From: Gemmatimonas sp. | GTDB lineage: Bacteria; Gemmatimonadota; Gemmatimonadetes; Gemmatimonadales; Gemmatimonadaceae | Length of the DNA stretch: 64,000 nucleotides | Direction: 5' to 3' | Assembly: GCA_011390935.1 (NCBI GenBank) | Contig: JAABRL010000017.1 | Span: forward strand, 1 to 64,000 | Shown here: piece after piece, positions 25,747 to 33,719 of the stretch | Position numbering within the stretch: position 1 is the stretch's first letter | Layout: each line of letters opens with the position of its first letter | Translations under genes and position numbers: made by a program | The notes under the pieces: model-generated | The model's database searches: none | What the model saw: only the letters and a program-made list of their open reading frames with translations | What the model was told of the DNA's origin: nothing

Positions 25747-28350
25747 CTACCCCCCACCCCCAAGCGCCGCCTGAAATGGCGCCCACTCCCGGAGCCCGGC
25801 AAAGGCCGGCTCGGACAGCACGCGCGGATCGATCGACAGCCCCTCTCGACGGGCCTGCCGGAACAGCTCGAGCGCCTGCTCACGCTCACCCAGCTGCGCG
25901 GCGATCGCGGCGCGCCAGTACGTGAACTCGCCCCACGAGGCGCTGCGCTGGATGGGAGACAGGGCCGCGGCCTGGGCGGCAAGTGCGTCCACCGCTTGGC
26001 GTGCGCCCGACGTATCGCCTGCTGCGGCAGCCACGATACCGATCCTGCCGAGCACGAACGATGGTGGCGATAGTTCGACACCAAACGATTGTAGCGCACT
26101 GTGCGCCTCCCTGGTTCGGCCCAGAAAGAGCAGCACGCGGGCCTCCTGCAGCCGAACGCTCGGCGACTCCCGCTCGACGACGGGAAGCGCAGAGAACCAA
26201 CGGGTGAAGCGGGCGCCGACCGTTGGACCGAGCGTCGGCTGGTACCGGACGACGTGCGTCAGCGCGTTGGCGCGAGCTTCCGCGCGAGCGCCGATGGCAC
26301 TCGTCACCGCGTCCAGAGCGTCCAAAGACAACATCAACCCCGCAGTATCGCCCAAGGCGGCCAAGGCACGCACCAGATACGAATGCGCCAACAAGTCGGC
26401 GGGATGGCGCCGAATCGCTTCACGCGCCGCGTCCGCTTCCGCGGCAAAGCGGCCCAGGTGATGCAAGGCGTAGGTCTTCTCGCGCCAGAACGGTCGCCAC
26501 TCCCGCAGCTCGCCCCGATCGGGGTCGAGCTCCTCCAGCACCGACAGCGCCTCGAGAGGCCGGCCGAGTCGCCGTGCCGTTTCGGCCACCATGTAGTGCC
26601 CGATCGAGCCCGGCGCGATGCGCGCCTGGCGAACGCTGGCATCGTAGGCGGCCGCAATGTCGCCGATGAGCAGCCCATCAAGCATGTCGAGGGTAGCAGC
26701 TTCCAGTGGCCCTAACCTGACTCTATCGGCGCGCAATGAAGACACCAATAGATCAGCGGAATCAACGTCACCCAGATTGGTGTGCATGATCGAGGCGGCG
26801 ATTCTGGGCATGGGCCAGGCGCTGTCGGCGTCGAGCGCTCGTTGATACAGACGCAGCGCCTCACGCGCGTCACCCCGCATGAATATCTGGAGCCCTGCGA
26901 CATAGTCGCGATACGCCTCCAGCGTGGGCGGCGCGACTGCTCGGCGCAGATGGGTGACGGAGTCAGCGAGTGGGGCGATCGAGGCCAGCACCCGAGTGCG
27001 CAGGCGATCGATGCCCACCATCAGACTGTCCGACGGCACGGTCACCCGCTCCACGGGGCGGACGATCCGCTTCGTGGCAGTTTCGAGCAGCTGCACCTGC
27101 AAGTGCACGTTGCCGCCCTCCCGATACACGGTACCGCGCACCACCACGCCGGCGCCCAGTTCGGCGGCAATGCGGGACCAACGCTCCGAGGCAACGCGCA
27201 CGGTGTCGCGTGACTCGGCGGCCTCGCTCGCCAGCACGGCGGTGAGCGGTACGATCTCGAAGCCGTCGAGGCGGGCGAGTCCCTCCACGATCCAGTCGGC
27301 AGCCATGGCACCCAGGGGACTGGTGGAATCGGATGGATCCGACAGTGGAAGCACTGCAATTCGACGAGCGGATAGTTCGGTGCCATACGCTATTTCTGGG
27401 CTCGTTGCGGTCGGTCGACGCAGCGCGACCATCGTGACGACGACCGCAAGCACGGCCAGTACGACGGCAGCGAGCCGGGCTCGATTGAATGCCGGCGCAG
27501 CCACTGACTCAACCGCTCGGGGCCTCGGCTCGACCGTGCGCGCTGTCGGCGCTTCCGCCAACTCGATGCGCCCCGGTGTCGCCGAGGACGTCTCCACTCG
27601 TCCGTGGACCGATGCGACCACCTGGGGCACGTCGCGCTCTCGGATCCTGTGCACCACCGCGTCCGTCTCCGGACTCGGTGCGATGTCCAGCTCTCTCGCC
27701 AGCAGTGCGACGAACGCTTCGTGCTCGCGCAGGGCACCAGCCCGGTCACCGGCGCCATCGAGCAGGGTGAGCAGGCGTCGATGTGCCGCCTCGTCTACGG
27801 GGGACAGCGCCGACGCCTCACGAGCGAACCGCAGCGCAGCGGCCGAGTCACCGGCTTCGGTCGCCCGATCCGCCGCGCGAGCTGTTGCCTCGGCCAACTC
27901 GCGGGCGATGGTCCGACGTGCGGTTGACACCCACAGCTCGAACGCCGGTGCGTCGTCGAGCATGAGCCCCGCCAAAAACTCTCCCCGGTACATCGCCAGT
28001 GCTTCGTCAACCGCGCCAGCGCACAACCGCTCCCGCAGCTGCCACACATCACAGCGCACATGGGCCGGGTCTACCCCCACCTCATCGTCGCCCCGGGTGC
28101 GGATCGCGTCGGCGCCGAGTACACGTCGAAGGAACGCCAGCGTCTGCCGCAACGACGCGCGTGCCCGCGACTCGTCCGACTCGGGCCAGAACACGCCGAG
28201 CAGTCGATCGCGCGAAACGAACCCCTCGCCGCCTTCAACGGCCAGGTACGCCAGCAGCGCCGCGCGGCGCGGTTGCGCGAGCAGGGTGGCGAGCGACCCC
28301 CGAACCGGATCGCGCACGTCGAGCGGGCCGAGTGCGGCGACGACGATCAT
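25747..28350 (-). CDS. BTAD/SARP-type transcriptional activator with membrane anchor and TPR tail
   Basis: The 867-residue regulator begins with a winged-helix OmpR-like DNA-binding domain (ALGPLDVRDP; LLAYLAVEGG; SRDRLLGVFWPESDESRARA) and the bacterial transcriptional activator domain (ALAMYRGEFLAGLMLDDAPA; about 110-240). A single membrane helix follows near 285-310 (LAAVVLAVLAVVVTMVALRR). The extracytoplasmic part has a TolB-like FlgO/TPR architecture: RRIAVLPLSD, then repeated helices to the C-terminus. Such proteins are abundant in Gemmatimonadota and related phyla as one-component membrane regulators. Its target may be the adjacent divergent gene at 28561. Confidence 0.85.
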   Translation of the reverse strand: MIVVAALGPLDVRDPVRGSLATLLAQPRRAALLAYLAVEGGEGFVSRDRLLGVFWPESDESRARASLRQTLAFLRRVLGADAIRTRGDDEVGVDPAHVRCDVWQLRERLCAGAVDEALAMYRGEFLAGLMLDDAPAFELWVSTARRTIARELAEATARAADRATEAGDSAAALRFAREASALSPVDEAAHRRLLTLLDGAGDRAGALREHEAFVALLARELDIAPSPETDAVVHRIRERDVPQVVASVHGRVETSSATPGRIELAEAPTARTVEPRPRAVESVAAPAFNRARLAAVVLAVLAVVVTMVALRRPTATSPEIAYGTELSARRIAVLPLSDPSDSTSPLGAMAADWIVEGLARLDGFEIVPLTAVLASEAAESRDTVRVASERWSRIAAELGAGVVVRGTVYREGGNVHLQVQLLETATKRIVRPVERVTVPSDSLMVGIDRLRTRVLASIAPLADSVTHLRRAVAPPTLEAYRDYVAGLQIFMRGDAREALRLYQRALDADSAWPMPRIAASIMHTNLGDVDSADLLVSSLRADRVRLGPLEAATLDMLDGLLIGDIAAAYDASVRQARIAPGSIGHYMVAETARRLGRPLEALSVLEELDPDRGELREWRPFWREKTYALHHLGRFAAEADAAREAIRRHPADLLAHSYLVRALAALGDTAGLMLSLDALDAVTSAIGARAEARANALTHVVRYQPTLGPTVGARFTRWFSALPVVERESPSVRLQEARVLLFLGRTREAHSALQSFGVELSPPSFVLGRIGIVAAAAGDTSGARQAVDALAAQAAALSPIQRSASWGEFTYWRAAIAAQLGEREQALELFRQARREGLSIDPRVLSEPAFAGLREWAPFQAALGGGG

Positions 28351-28560
28351 GCGAAGGCGCGTGAGAGGAAATGGCGCAGTAGCGCCACCGCGCGTCCCCG
28401 ATGCAGTGGCGGTCGTGCTCGAATGGGCCGAATCACGGCGGGATCACGGGAAGGTTGCGGCCGACCGCGATCCTGTGGCCCAATCTCATGCCGCGCTCCG
28501 GTGGCGACAAGCATCGCCCCGCGTGCCGCGGCTCCCGCGCCTCGCCACAGGAGTCCCCGC

Positions 28561-29475
28561 ATGCCACGCACACGGTTCACCACGACCTTCGCGCTCGCCA
28601 CCCTGGTGGCCCTCGTCTTCACCTCGGCGGTGCACGCCCAGCCCTCATCGCCCGATGCCGTCCTCACCCGTGTGCGCGCCAGCGGGCTCGCCAGCAGCAC
28701 CGATCACATTACGGTGTACTTCCCCACCGGCATGGAAGCGCGAGCCTTCGCCGACCGTGCCCGGGTGCAGGAGGCACTGCGCTTCTACGCCGACTCACTG
28801 GGCGTGACCCCCGAACTCACGCTGGGCGTGCTCGATCGGCGCACCTGGGAGTCGCTGGGGGTGCCGCAGCCGTATGGCATTCCCGGCGTGGACGGCGTGC
28901 CGCCGGTGGCGTACGTGCCGGCTACCGACGACGGGCTCGCAACGATGGACGCGCTGTCGATTGCGGCTCGCGTGGGCGATTCCGCGCACCGGCTGCTGGC
29001 CGCGGCGGGCACGGACTGGGAGCGCGCGGCTCGATCCCACGTGGCACTCGTGGGACTGCACGAGCTCGGGCATGTGCTCGTGGACACCTATGGCATTCGA
29101 ACGCAATCCGCGTGGCTCAACGAATGGCTGGCCACATATGCGGGCTACGCCTTCATGCGAGCGGAGCGTCCTGCGGAGGCCCTGGTGTGGGAGGGCGTGT
29201 TGCAGGGGTTCCGCGATGCGGTGCACCCCGAACATCGAACCCTTGACGACTTCGATCGGCTGTACTTCGGGGTGGGCGCGTTGAACTACGTATGGTATCA
29301 GGCGCGATTCCAGGAGCAGGTGCAAGCGGTGCACGCCACACACGGCGTGGACCTCCTGCGGCGGGTTCGCACGGCCTTCGCGCCAGACGCACCATCGGCC
29401 AGCGCGGCCGACGTACTCACCCGCCTCGAATCGATTGCGCCCGGCTTTCGCGCGTGGGCGGCGACCATGCGCTGA
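28561..29475 (+). CDS. Secreted HExxH protein, putative metallopeptidase
   Basis: A 304-residue protein with a cleavable signal peptide (TTFALATLVALVFTSAVHAQ). The zinc-peptidase motif HELGH starts at His167 (His171 second ligand), and NEWLATY supplies Glu188 as a likely third ligand. This is a gluzincin-like arrangement with a short spacing, as in peptidase-MA-type proteins. No propeptide or accessory domain is visible. The frame is open upstream, but only the ATG at 28561 begins with a signal peptide. It is divergent from the BTAD regulator. Confidence 0.7.
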   Translation: MPRTRFTTTFALATLVALVFTSAVHAQPSSPDAVLTRVRASGLASSTDHITVYFPTGMEARAFADRARVQEALRFYADSLGVTPELTLGVLDRRTWESLGVPQPYGIPGVDGVPPVAYVPATDDGLATMDALSIAARVGDSAHRLLAAAGTDWERAARSHVALVGLHELGHVLVDTYGIRTQSAWLNEWLATYAGYAFMRAERPAEALVWEGVLQGFRDAVHPEHRTLDDFDRLYFGVGALNYVWYQARFQEQVQAVHATHGVDLLRRVRTAFAPDAPSASAADVLTRLESIAPGFRAWAATMR

Positions 29476-29485
29476 TGGTACCGAC

Positions 29486-31144
29486 TCAGTTCGAGTGCGC
29501 CGGCGGCCCGTGGGGTTCGTTGGGTGTCTGTTCGTCAGGCCAATGCTCGCCGTACAGCTTGGGTCCACACGCATGACAGATGCTGTGGCTGAAGACAGCG
29601 TCCGACCGGCTGCCGATGTACGTCTCGAGCGCTTCCCAGTAGCCGTCGTCGTCGCGCACCGACTTGCACGACGAGCAGATCGGGATGAGGCCCTTGAGCG
29701 TGCGCACCTCGGACAGCGCCGTGTTGAGCTCGGCGTTCGCGCCCGCCAGGTCGGCGTTCGATTGCGCGAGTGCGGCTTCCCGGGCGCGTCCCTTGCGCAT
29801 GAAGTACGCCAGCATGCCGAGTACCAGCGCCGCAAGCAGCAGGATGACGCTGCCGAGTGTGACGGCGGTGTGCTGGCGAGCGATCACGAGCGCCTGCACG
29901 CGTTGCTCTTCGCGCAGCTGTGCATTGAGACGGATCTCGCGTTCCGTTTCGGCGCGTGCTTCCATGGACGCGATGCGCTGCGCGCTCGCCTGATCGAAGA
30001 TCGTGTCGCGCAGCGCCTGATGTGATCGCAGGTAGCGCAGCGCCTCGCTTGCGCGTCCGGCCCGCTCTTCGAGCGACGCCAGTTTGGCGAGTGCCTCGAG
30101 GGCGAACACGCGCTGGTCCGCGCGCTGTGACAGCACGAGTGACTGCGCGAGCGCGTCGCGCGCACGTGCGCGATCACCGCGACGCTCATACGCATCGCCC
30201 AAGTGCAGCAGCGCCTGCGCCTGACCGCGTACGCTGCCGCGCTCGGCACCAACGGCGCGCAACGAGTCGAGCCGTTTGATGCCGTCCGCGAGCCGCCCTT
30301 CCCGCAGGTCGAGCAGTGCGAAGGCCAGCGTGTTCAGTGACCAGCCGCTGGCGATGTCGCTGCGCGCGTGCGTGGAGTCGAGTCCCGCATACGTGACGAC
30401 CGACCGATCGAGGTATTGGCGCGCGAGCGGGACGTTGTCCTGTTCGAGGTGCAGCCGCGCGAGACTGTTCAGCGCGTACCCCAGCACGCCCGGATCGTTG
30501 GCGCGTTCCGCCAGCGAGACGGCTTCCTCGAACACCGGAATCGCGCGTGCGCGCTGTCCCCAGTCCTGATACACTTTGCCGATGTTCGTGAGCACGACGG
30601 CGGTGCCGCGTACATCATCGATCCGCCGGCGCACCTCGAGGGCGCGAATGAACGCGTCCAGCGCGGGCTCGTAGTTGCCGAGTTGGTAGTGCGACGCACC
30701 GATCGTGTTGAGGGTGCGGGCGAGCGCGGCCGTGTCCGGGAGCGTGCGGCGAATGCGTTGCGCGATCGCCAGGTTGGTCAGCGCACTGTCGTAGCGATTC
30801 GCGGTCCAGTGCACGACGCCGAGGTTGTGGTATGCGCCACCGAGCGTGGTGGAGTCCTTCACGTCATCGGCGGCGGCGATGGCGGCCCGGAAGGTGTGAG
30901 CCGCATCGTCGAATCGCGCGAGTTCGTCGTACTCGTAGGCGAGTGTGAGCAGGGCGCGGGCGTACGCGGTGGTGTGGCCCGCCGGACGCAGCGAATCCAC
31001 GACGCGTTCGAGCGCCGGAAGCTTGTCCGACGTCTGTGCACGTAGCGGAGCCGTCAGCAGGCACAGCGCGGCTACGCCCGGCCATAGACTGCGGCTGGCG
31101 CGGAGCACGGCCGAGGGCCGGAAGGAAGCGAACGGGGGGCGCAT
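29486..31144 (-). CDS. Secreted TPR protein with membrane helix and C-terminal CxxC...CxxC module
   Basis: The 552-residue protein has a signal peptide (SLWPGVAALCLLTAPLRAQ), seven or more tetratricopeptide repeats in the extracytoplasmic part (for example GGAYHNLGVVHWTANRYDSA), and a membrane helix about residues 420-440 (LGSVILLLAALVLGMLAYFM). A cytoplasmic coiled coil (REAALAQSNADLAGANAELN) is followed by the tail LKGLIPICSSCKSVRDDDGY ... FSHSICHACG. The tail's two CxxC pairs suggest a zinc site. The tail is widespread at the end of PAS, GAF and receiver proteins, so this is a membrane receptor whose output is unclear. It ends 10 bases from the convergent HExxH gene. Confidence 0.75.
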   Translation of the reverse strand: MRPPFASFRPSAVLRASRSLWPGVAALCLLTAPLRAQTSDKLPALERVVDSLRPAGHTTAYARALLTLAYEYDELARFDDAAHTFRAAIAAADDVKDSTTLGGAYHNLGVVHWTANRYDSALTNLAIAQRIRRTLPDTAALARTLNTIGASHYQLGNYEPALDAFIRALEVRRRIDDVRGTAVVLTNIGKVYQDWGQRARAIPVFEEAVSLAERANDPGVLGYALNSLARLHLEQDNVPLARQYLDRSVVTYAGLDSTHARSDIASGWSLNTLAFALLDLREGRLADGIKRLDSLRAVGAERGSVRGQAQALLHLGDAYERRGDRARARDALAQSLVLSQRADQRVFALEALAKLASLEERAGRASEALRYLRSHQALRDTIFDQASAQRIASMEARAETEREIRLNAQLREEQRVQALVIARQHTAVTLGSVILLLAALVLGMLAYFMRKGRAREAALAQSNADLAGANAELNTALSEVRTLKGLIPICSSCKSVRDDDGYWEALETYIGSRSDAVFSHSICHACGPKLYGEHWPDEQTPNEPHGPPAHSN

Positions 31145-31451
31145 GGAGCAAAGAACCTAATTGGAGTGTCGACGCGCCGCTGCCGAAGCTGGAGTCGATG
31201 CGGCGCTGCAGCGGCGATCCGTCTCCCGGAGCGGGCATTCCGTTCGGCCGCGGGGCGGCGGCGGCGGGTGAGCCGATAGCGTCAGCGTCTCAGGATTCAT
31301 GGCGCGACGATGTCACGCGGGGGCATACCGTGCTCGTGGCCGTGCACGATGGTGAGCGCGTGGCCATGTTGCGTGACCGGTTCGCCGCGTGCCGTGCTTC
31401 TCGCCGCGCGCGCGCCGCACGACTCCATGCGCTCAACACGGATAGCCCCTG
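31145..31451. other. Divergent intergenic stretch without a gene
   Basis: The 307 bases between the TPR gene and the HhH-like gene contain no conserved frame. Promoters for both directions are expected, but I see no strong -35/-10 pair or repeat. Confidence 0.4.
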
Positions 31452-32048
31452 ATGGACTCCCCGCTCTGGACCGCCGACACGCCCTCACGCTGGACCGACG
31501 CCCTCTCGCGCTACGACGATGTGATCGCCGCGCAGGGTGTGACGTCGCTGGCGGCGCACGATGCGTGGTATCAGCACGAGCTACCGTCCGCGATCACGGC
31601 CCGAGCGACGCCGCTCGTGACGCACGCGGAGCTCGTGCGAATGACGGAGTGGAAGATGGCGCGCGGTGAATGGCGCGCCCGCAATCTCGTGCTGGTGCGA
31701 GGAAACGCGGAGCGTGAGGTCGAACGGGTCACGACGGATGCCCTGGCGCTCGCCCCACACCCGACCAGGCCGATCGCGATGGTGGCAACGCTCGCCGGCG
31801 TGGGGCCCGCCACCGCATCGGCCGTACTCGCGGCGTACATGCCGTCGCACTACCCGTTCTTCGACGAACTGGTGGCCGCGCAGGTGCCGCCGCTGGGGCC
31901 GGTGCGGTGGACGCTCGGCTACTACGCGCGCTATGCGGAGGCGTTGCGGGAGCGAGCGCTCGCACTCGGCGGTGCGTGGACGCCGGCCATGATCGAGCGC
32001 GCGCTGTGGGCGTACGTGGGAGGGAAAGCGGCGTACACCACACGGTGA
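31452..32048 (+). CDS. Conserved hypothetical protein with helix-hairpin-helix-like motif
   Basis: The 198-residue soluble protein is mostly helical. The block ATLAGVGPATASAVLAAYMP followed by HYPFFDE resembles the helix-hairpin-helix and following aspartate of DNA glycosylase-fold proteins, although no catalytic lysine is obvious. KMARGEWRARNLVLVRGN upstream is also conserved-looking. Homologous proteins occur in bacteria and fungi without known function. It stands alone between two genes of opposite strand. Confidence 0.6.
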   Translation: MDSPLWTADTPSRWTDALSRYDDVIAAQGVTSLAAHDAWYQHELPSAITARATPLVTHAELVRMTEWKMARGEWRARNLVLVRGNAEREVERVTTDALALAPHPTRPIAMVATLAGVGPATASAVLAAYMPSHYPFFDELVAAQVPPLGPVRWTLGYYARYAEALRERALALGGAWTPAMIERALWAYVGGKAAYTTR

Positions 32049-32064
32049 CGCGTCGCGCCTCCGC

Positions 32065-33189
32065 TCATGCGGGTGGCACGGCACCGGTCGCCCAGGCGGC
32101 GATGGCGCTGCCACGCCACCACGCCTCGGCCTCATCCCCCGTGAGTCCGAGCACCTCGCGCAGCACCTGCGCCGAACGCGCCGGCTCGAAGACCGGCGCG
32201 TCGCTGCCGAACACGAAGCGATCGACACCGGCGGCGCGCACATCGGCGCGCAAGGCGTCGCGCTCGGCGGTGGTGGAGGGCGGGACACCCTCCGATTCCT
32301 CCTCGAGGATCACGGCCGAGAGATCGATCGTGATCGGGCGCCGAGCGCCCTCGCTGCTCTCTACCTCACGAAGCCAAGTGAGCAGCGTGCCGAGTACGGA
32401 ACGCGTCCAGCGGCCGTAGCCACCGCTGCCGCCGGCATGGGCAACGATCACGTGGAGGGCGGGGTGCGGCGCCAGCACCACCTCGGCGAAGCGCCGAATG
32501 TCGGCGACGTCCGTGCCGCGCCGCTGCGTATCGAGGTGCAGCAGCATCGGCAGGCCGAACTGCTCGGCCCAGGCGGCGATGCGCTCGAGCTGTCGGAGGT
32601 GCGTATCGTCACGCAGATCGACCCCCGAGGCCGCGAGATGCAGCTTGAGTCCGGCCGTGCGCAGCTCGGCGTGGCAGCGCGCGTATTCGTCGAGCGCCCA
32701 CGGCGCGAGCACGGGAGCCGAACAGAGCGCCACCGCGCGATCACCAAGACGTGCCGCTTCGCTCGCCACGTGATCGTTTTCGCGACGAACGCGCGTCTGC
32801 TGCGCGTCGGTGTCGAGGTCGAGCGCTTCGATCAGCTCCGACGAGCCATACAGATGCGACATCGGCACGAACACCACGCGGTTCACCCCGAGGCCCTGCG
32901 TGGCGAGCCAGGCGGTCGCGGAGGTGTAGACGGAGTCGGGGCGCGAAAAGGTCACGCCGAGCGATCGCCAGTCGCGCATGATGTCGGGACCGAGCAGGTG
33001 CACGTGATGATCCACGATGTCCTGTGGCGCGCGAGCACTGGCGGCGACATCGCTGCCGGTGCGCGCGGTGTGTTCGCGGGAGGCGTCGGCGCAGGCCAAC
33101 AGCAGGGGAAGCAGCAACAGCAGTCGTTGCGGCGCGCGGGTGAGCGGGCGCGTGCGAGCGCGGCGATCAGCCTTGAGCGGATGCGTCAT
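32065..33189 (-). CDS. Amidohydrolase-2 family lipoprotein (TIM-barrel hydrolase)
   Basis: A start at 33189 is supported by GAGGAG eight bases upstream. The 374-residue product has a lipoprotein signal (LLLLLPLLLACAD) and then a metal-dependent amidohydrolase barrel: DHHVHLLGPD for the first ligands, LKLHLAAS, LLHLDTQRRG, VIVAHAGGSG, and a final FGSDAP aspartate. Family members hydrolyse or decarboxylate ring and carboxylate compounds, but an envelope-anchored one is less usual and its substrate is unknown. Confidence 0.8.
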   Translation of the reverse strand: MTHPLKADRRARTRPLTRAPQRLLLLLPLLLACADASREHTARTGSDVAASARAPQDIVDHHVHLLGPDIMRDWRSLGVTFSRPDSVYTSATAWLATQGLGVNRVVFVPMSHLYGSSELIEALDLDTDAQQTRVRRENDHVASEAARLGDRAVALCSAPVLAPWALDEYARCHAELRTAGLKLHLAASGVDLRDDTHLRQLERIAAWAEQFGLPMLLHLDTQRRGTDVADIRRFAEVVLAPHPALHVIVAHAGGSGGYGRWTRSVLGTLLTWLREVESSEGARRPITIDLSAVILEEESEGVPPSTTAERDALRADVRAAGVDRFVFGSDAPVFEPARSAQVLREVLGLTGDEAEAWWRGSAIAAWATGAVPPA

Positions 33190-33337
33190 GCGGGGTACTC
33201 CTCGTAGGATGACGGACGCGCGAACGTACTGCGGTACCGGCACGTCGGCGAGTGATCACGGCGCACGTACGGTGCTTGACAGGCGCCGCCAAAGCCCCGA
33301 TGTTGCCCCTGTCCGTTCGTGAGAGCAGACAAGACAT

Positions 33338-33502
33338 AGGCGCTGGTCGCTCGACCGTTGGTCGGGCGTGAAGAGGGAACCCGGTGTGATTCCGGGGCGG
33401 CCCCGCCGCTGTAAGGGAGGACAACGGAGCATCCGGCCACTGCGCGCATCACGGCGTGGGAAGGCGGCTCCCGCGAGTGAATCCCGAGCCAGAAGACCTG
33501 CC
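33338..33502 (+). ncRNA. Cobalamin (B12) riboswitch
   Basis: The conserved core of the adenosylcobalamin riboswitch is readable in order. GAAGAGGGAACCCGGTG and GATTCCGGGGCGGCCCCGCC are followed by GCTGTAAGGGAGGACAACGG and a CCACTG box. Then GGGAAGGCGGCTCCC and GAGTGA lead to the terminal box AGCCAGAAGACCTGCC. It lies upstream of a B12-dependent ribonucleotide reductase gene, so cofactor abundance should control an enzyme that uses the cofactor. The outer boundaries are approximate. Confidence 0.92.
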
Positions 33503-33586
33503 AGACGCTGCGGAGTCCGTGCGCACCCTCGAGGGAGGGGTTCGCCGGGGCGAGTCGTGGGCGCGTGTCGCGTCCGCGGTTTACCG

Positions 33587-33615
33587 AGGCTCCTTGCGCA
33601 CGTGGCAAGGGGCCT
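33587..33615 (+). terminator. Candidate terminator hairpin in the riboswitch expression platform
   Basis: AGGCTCCTTGC (33587-33597) pairs with GCAAGGGGCCT (33605-33615), one T-G wobble, loop of seven, and is followed by the T-rich TGTTGTCGTCT. It lies between the B12 aptamer and nrdJ and could be the switchable terminator. The pairing competing with it was not identified. Confidence 0.45.
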
Positions 33616-33719
33616 TGTTGTCGTCTGGTGGGGAGTTGGCCGCGGCCGACTCCAGCCGTCGGCTCGTGCCTCGGGGGTGTGCGCTTCTGATCGTCCCAAC
33701 CCCTGGAGTCTCTTCGCAC

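Noticed and set aside
26924-28807. Long plus-strand open frame opposite the BTAD gene
   Set aside because: Ser/Arg/Ala-rich low-information sequence antisense to a gene with recognisable domains. The same holds for the long plus-strand frames at 42890-44488, 51391-52956 and 54187-55368.
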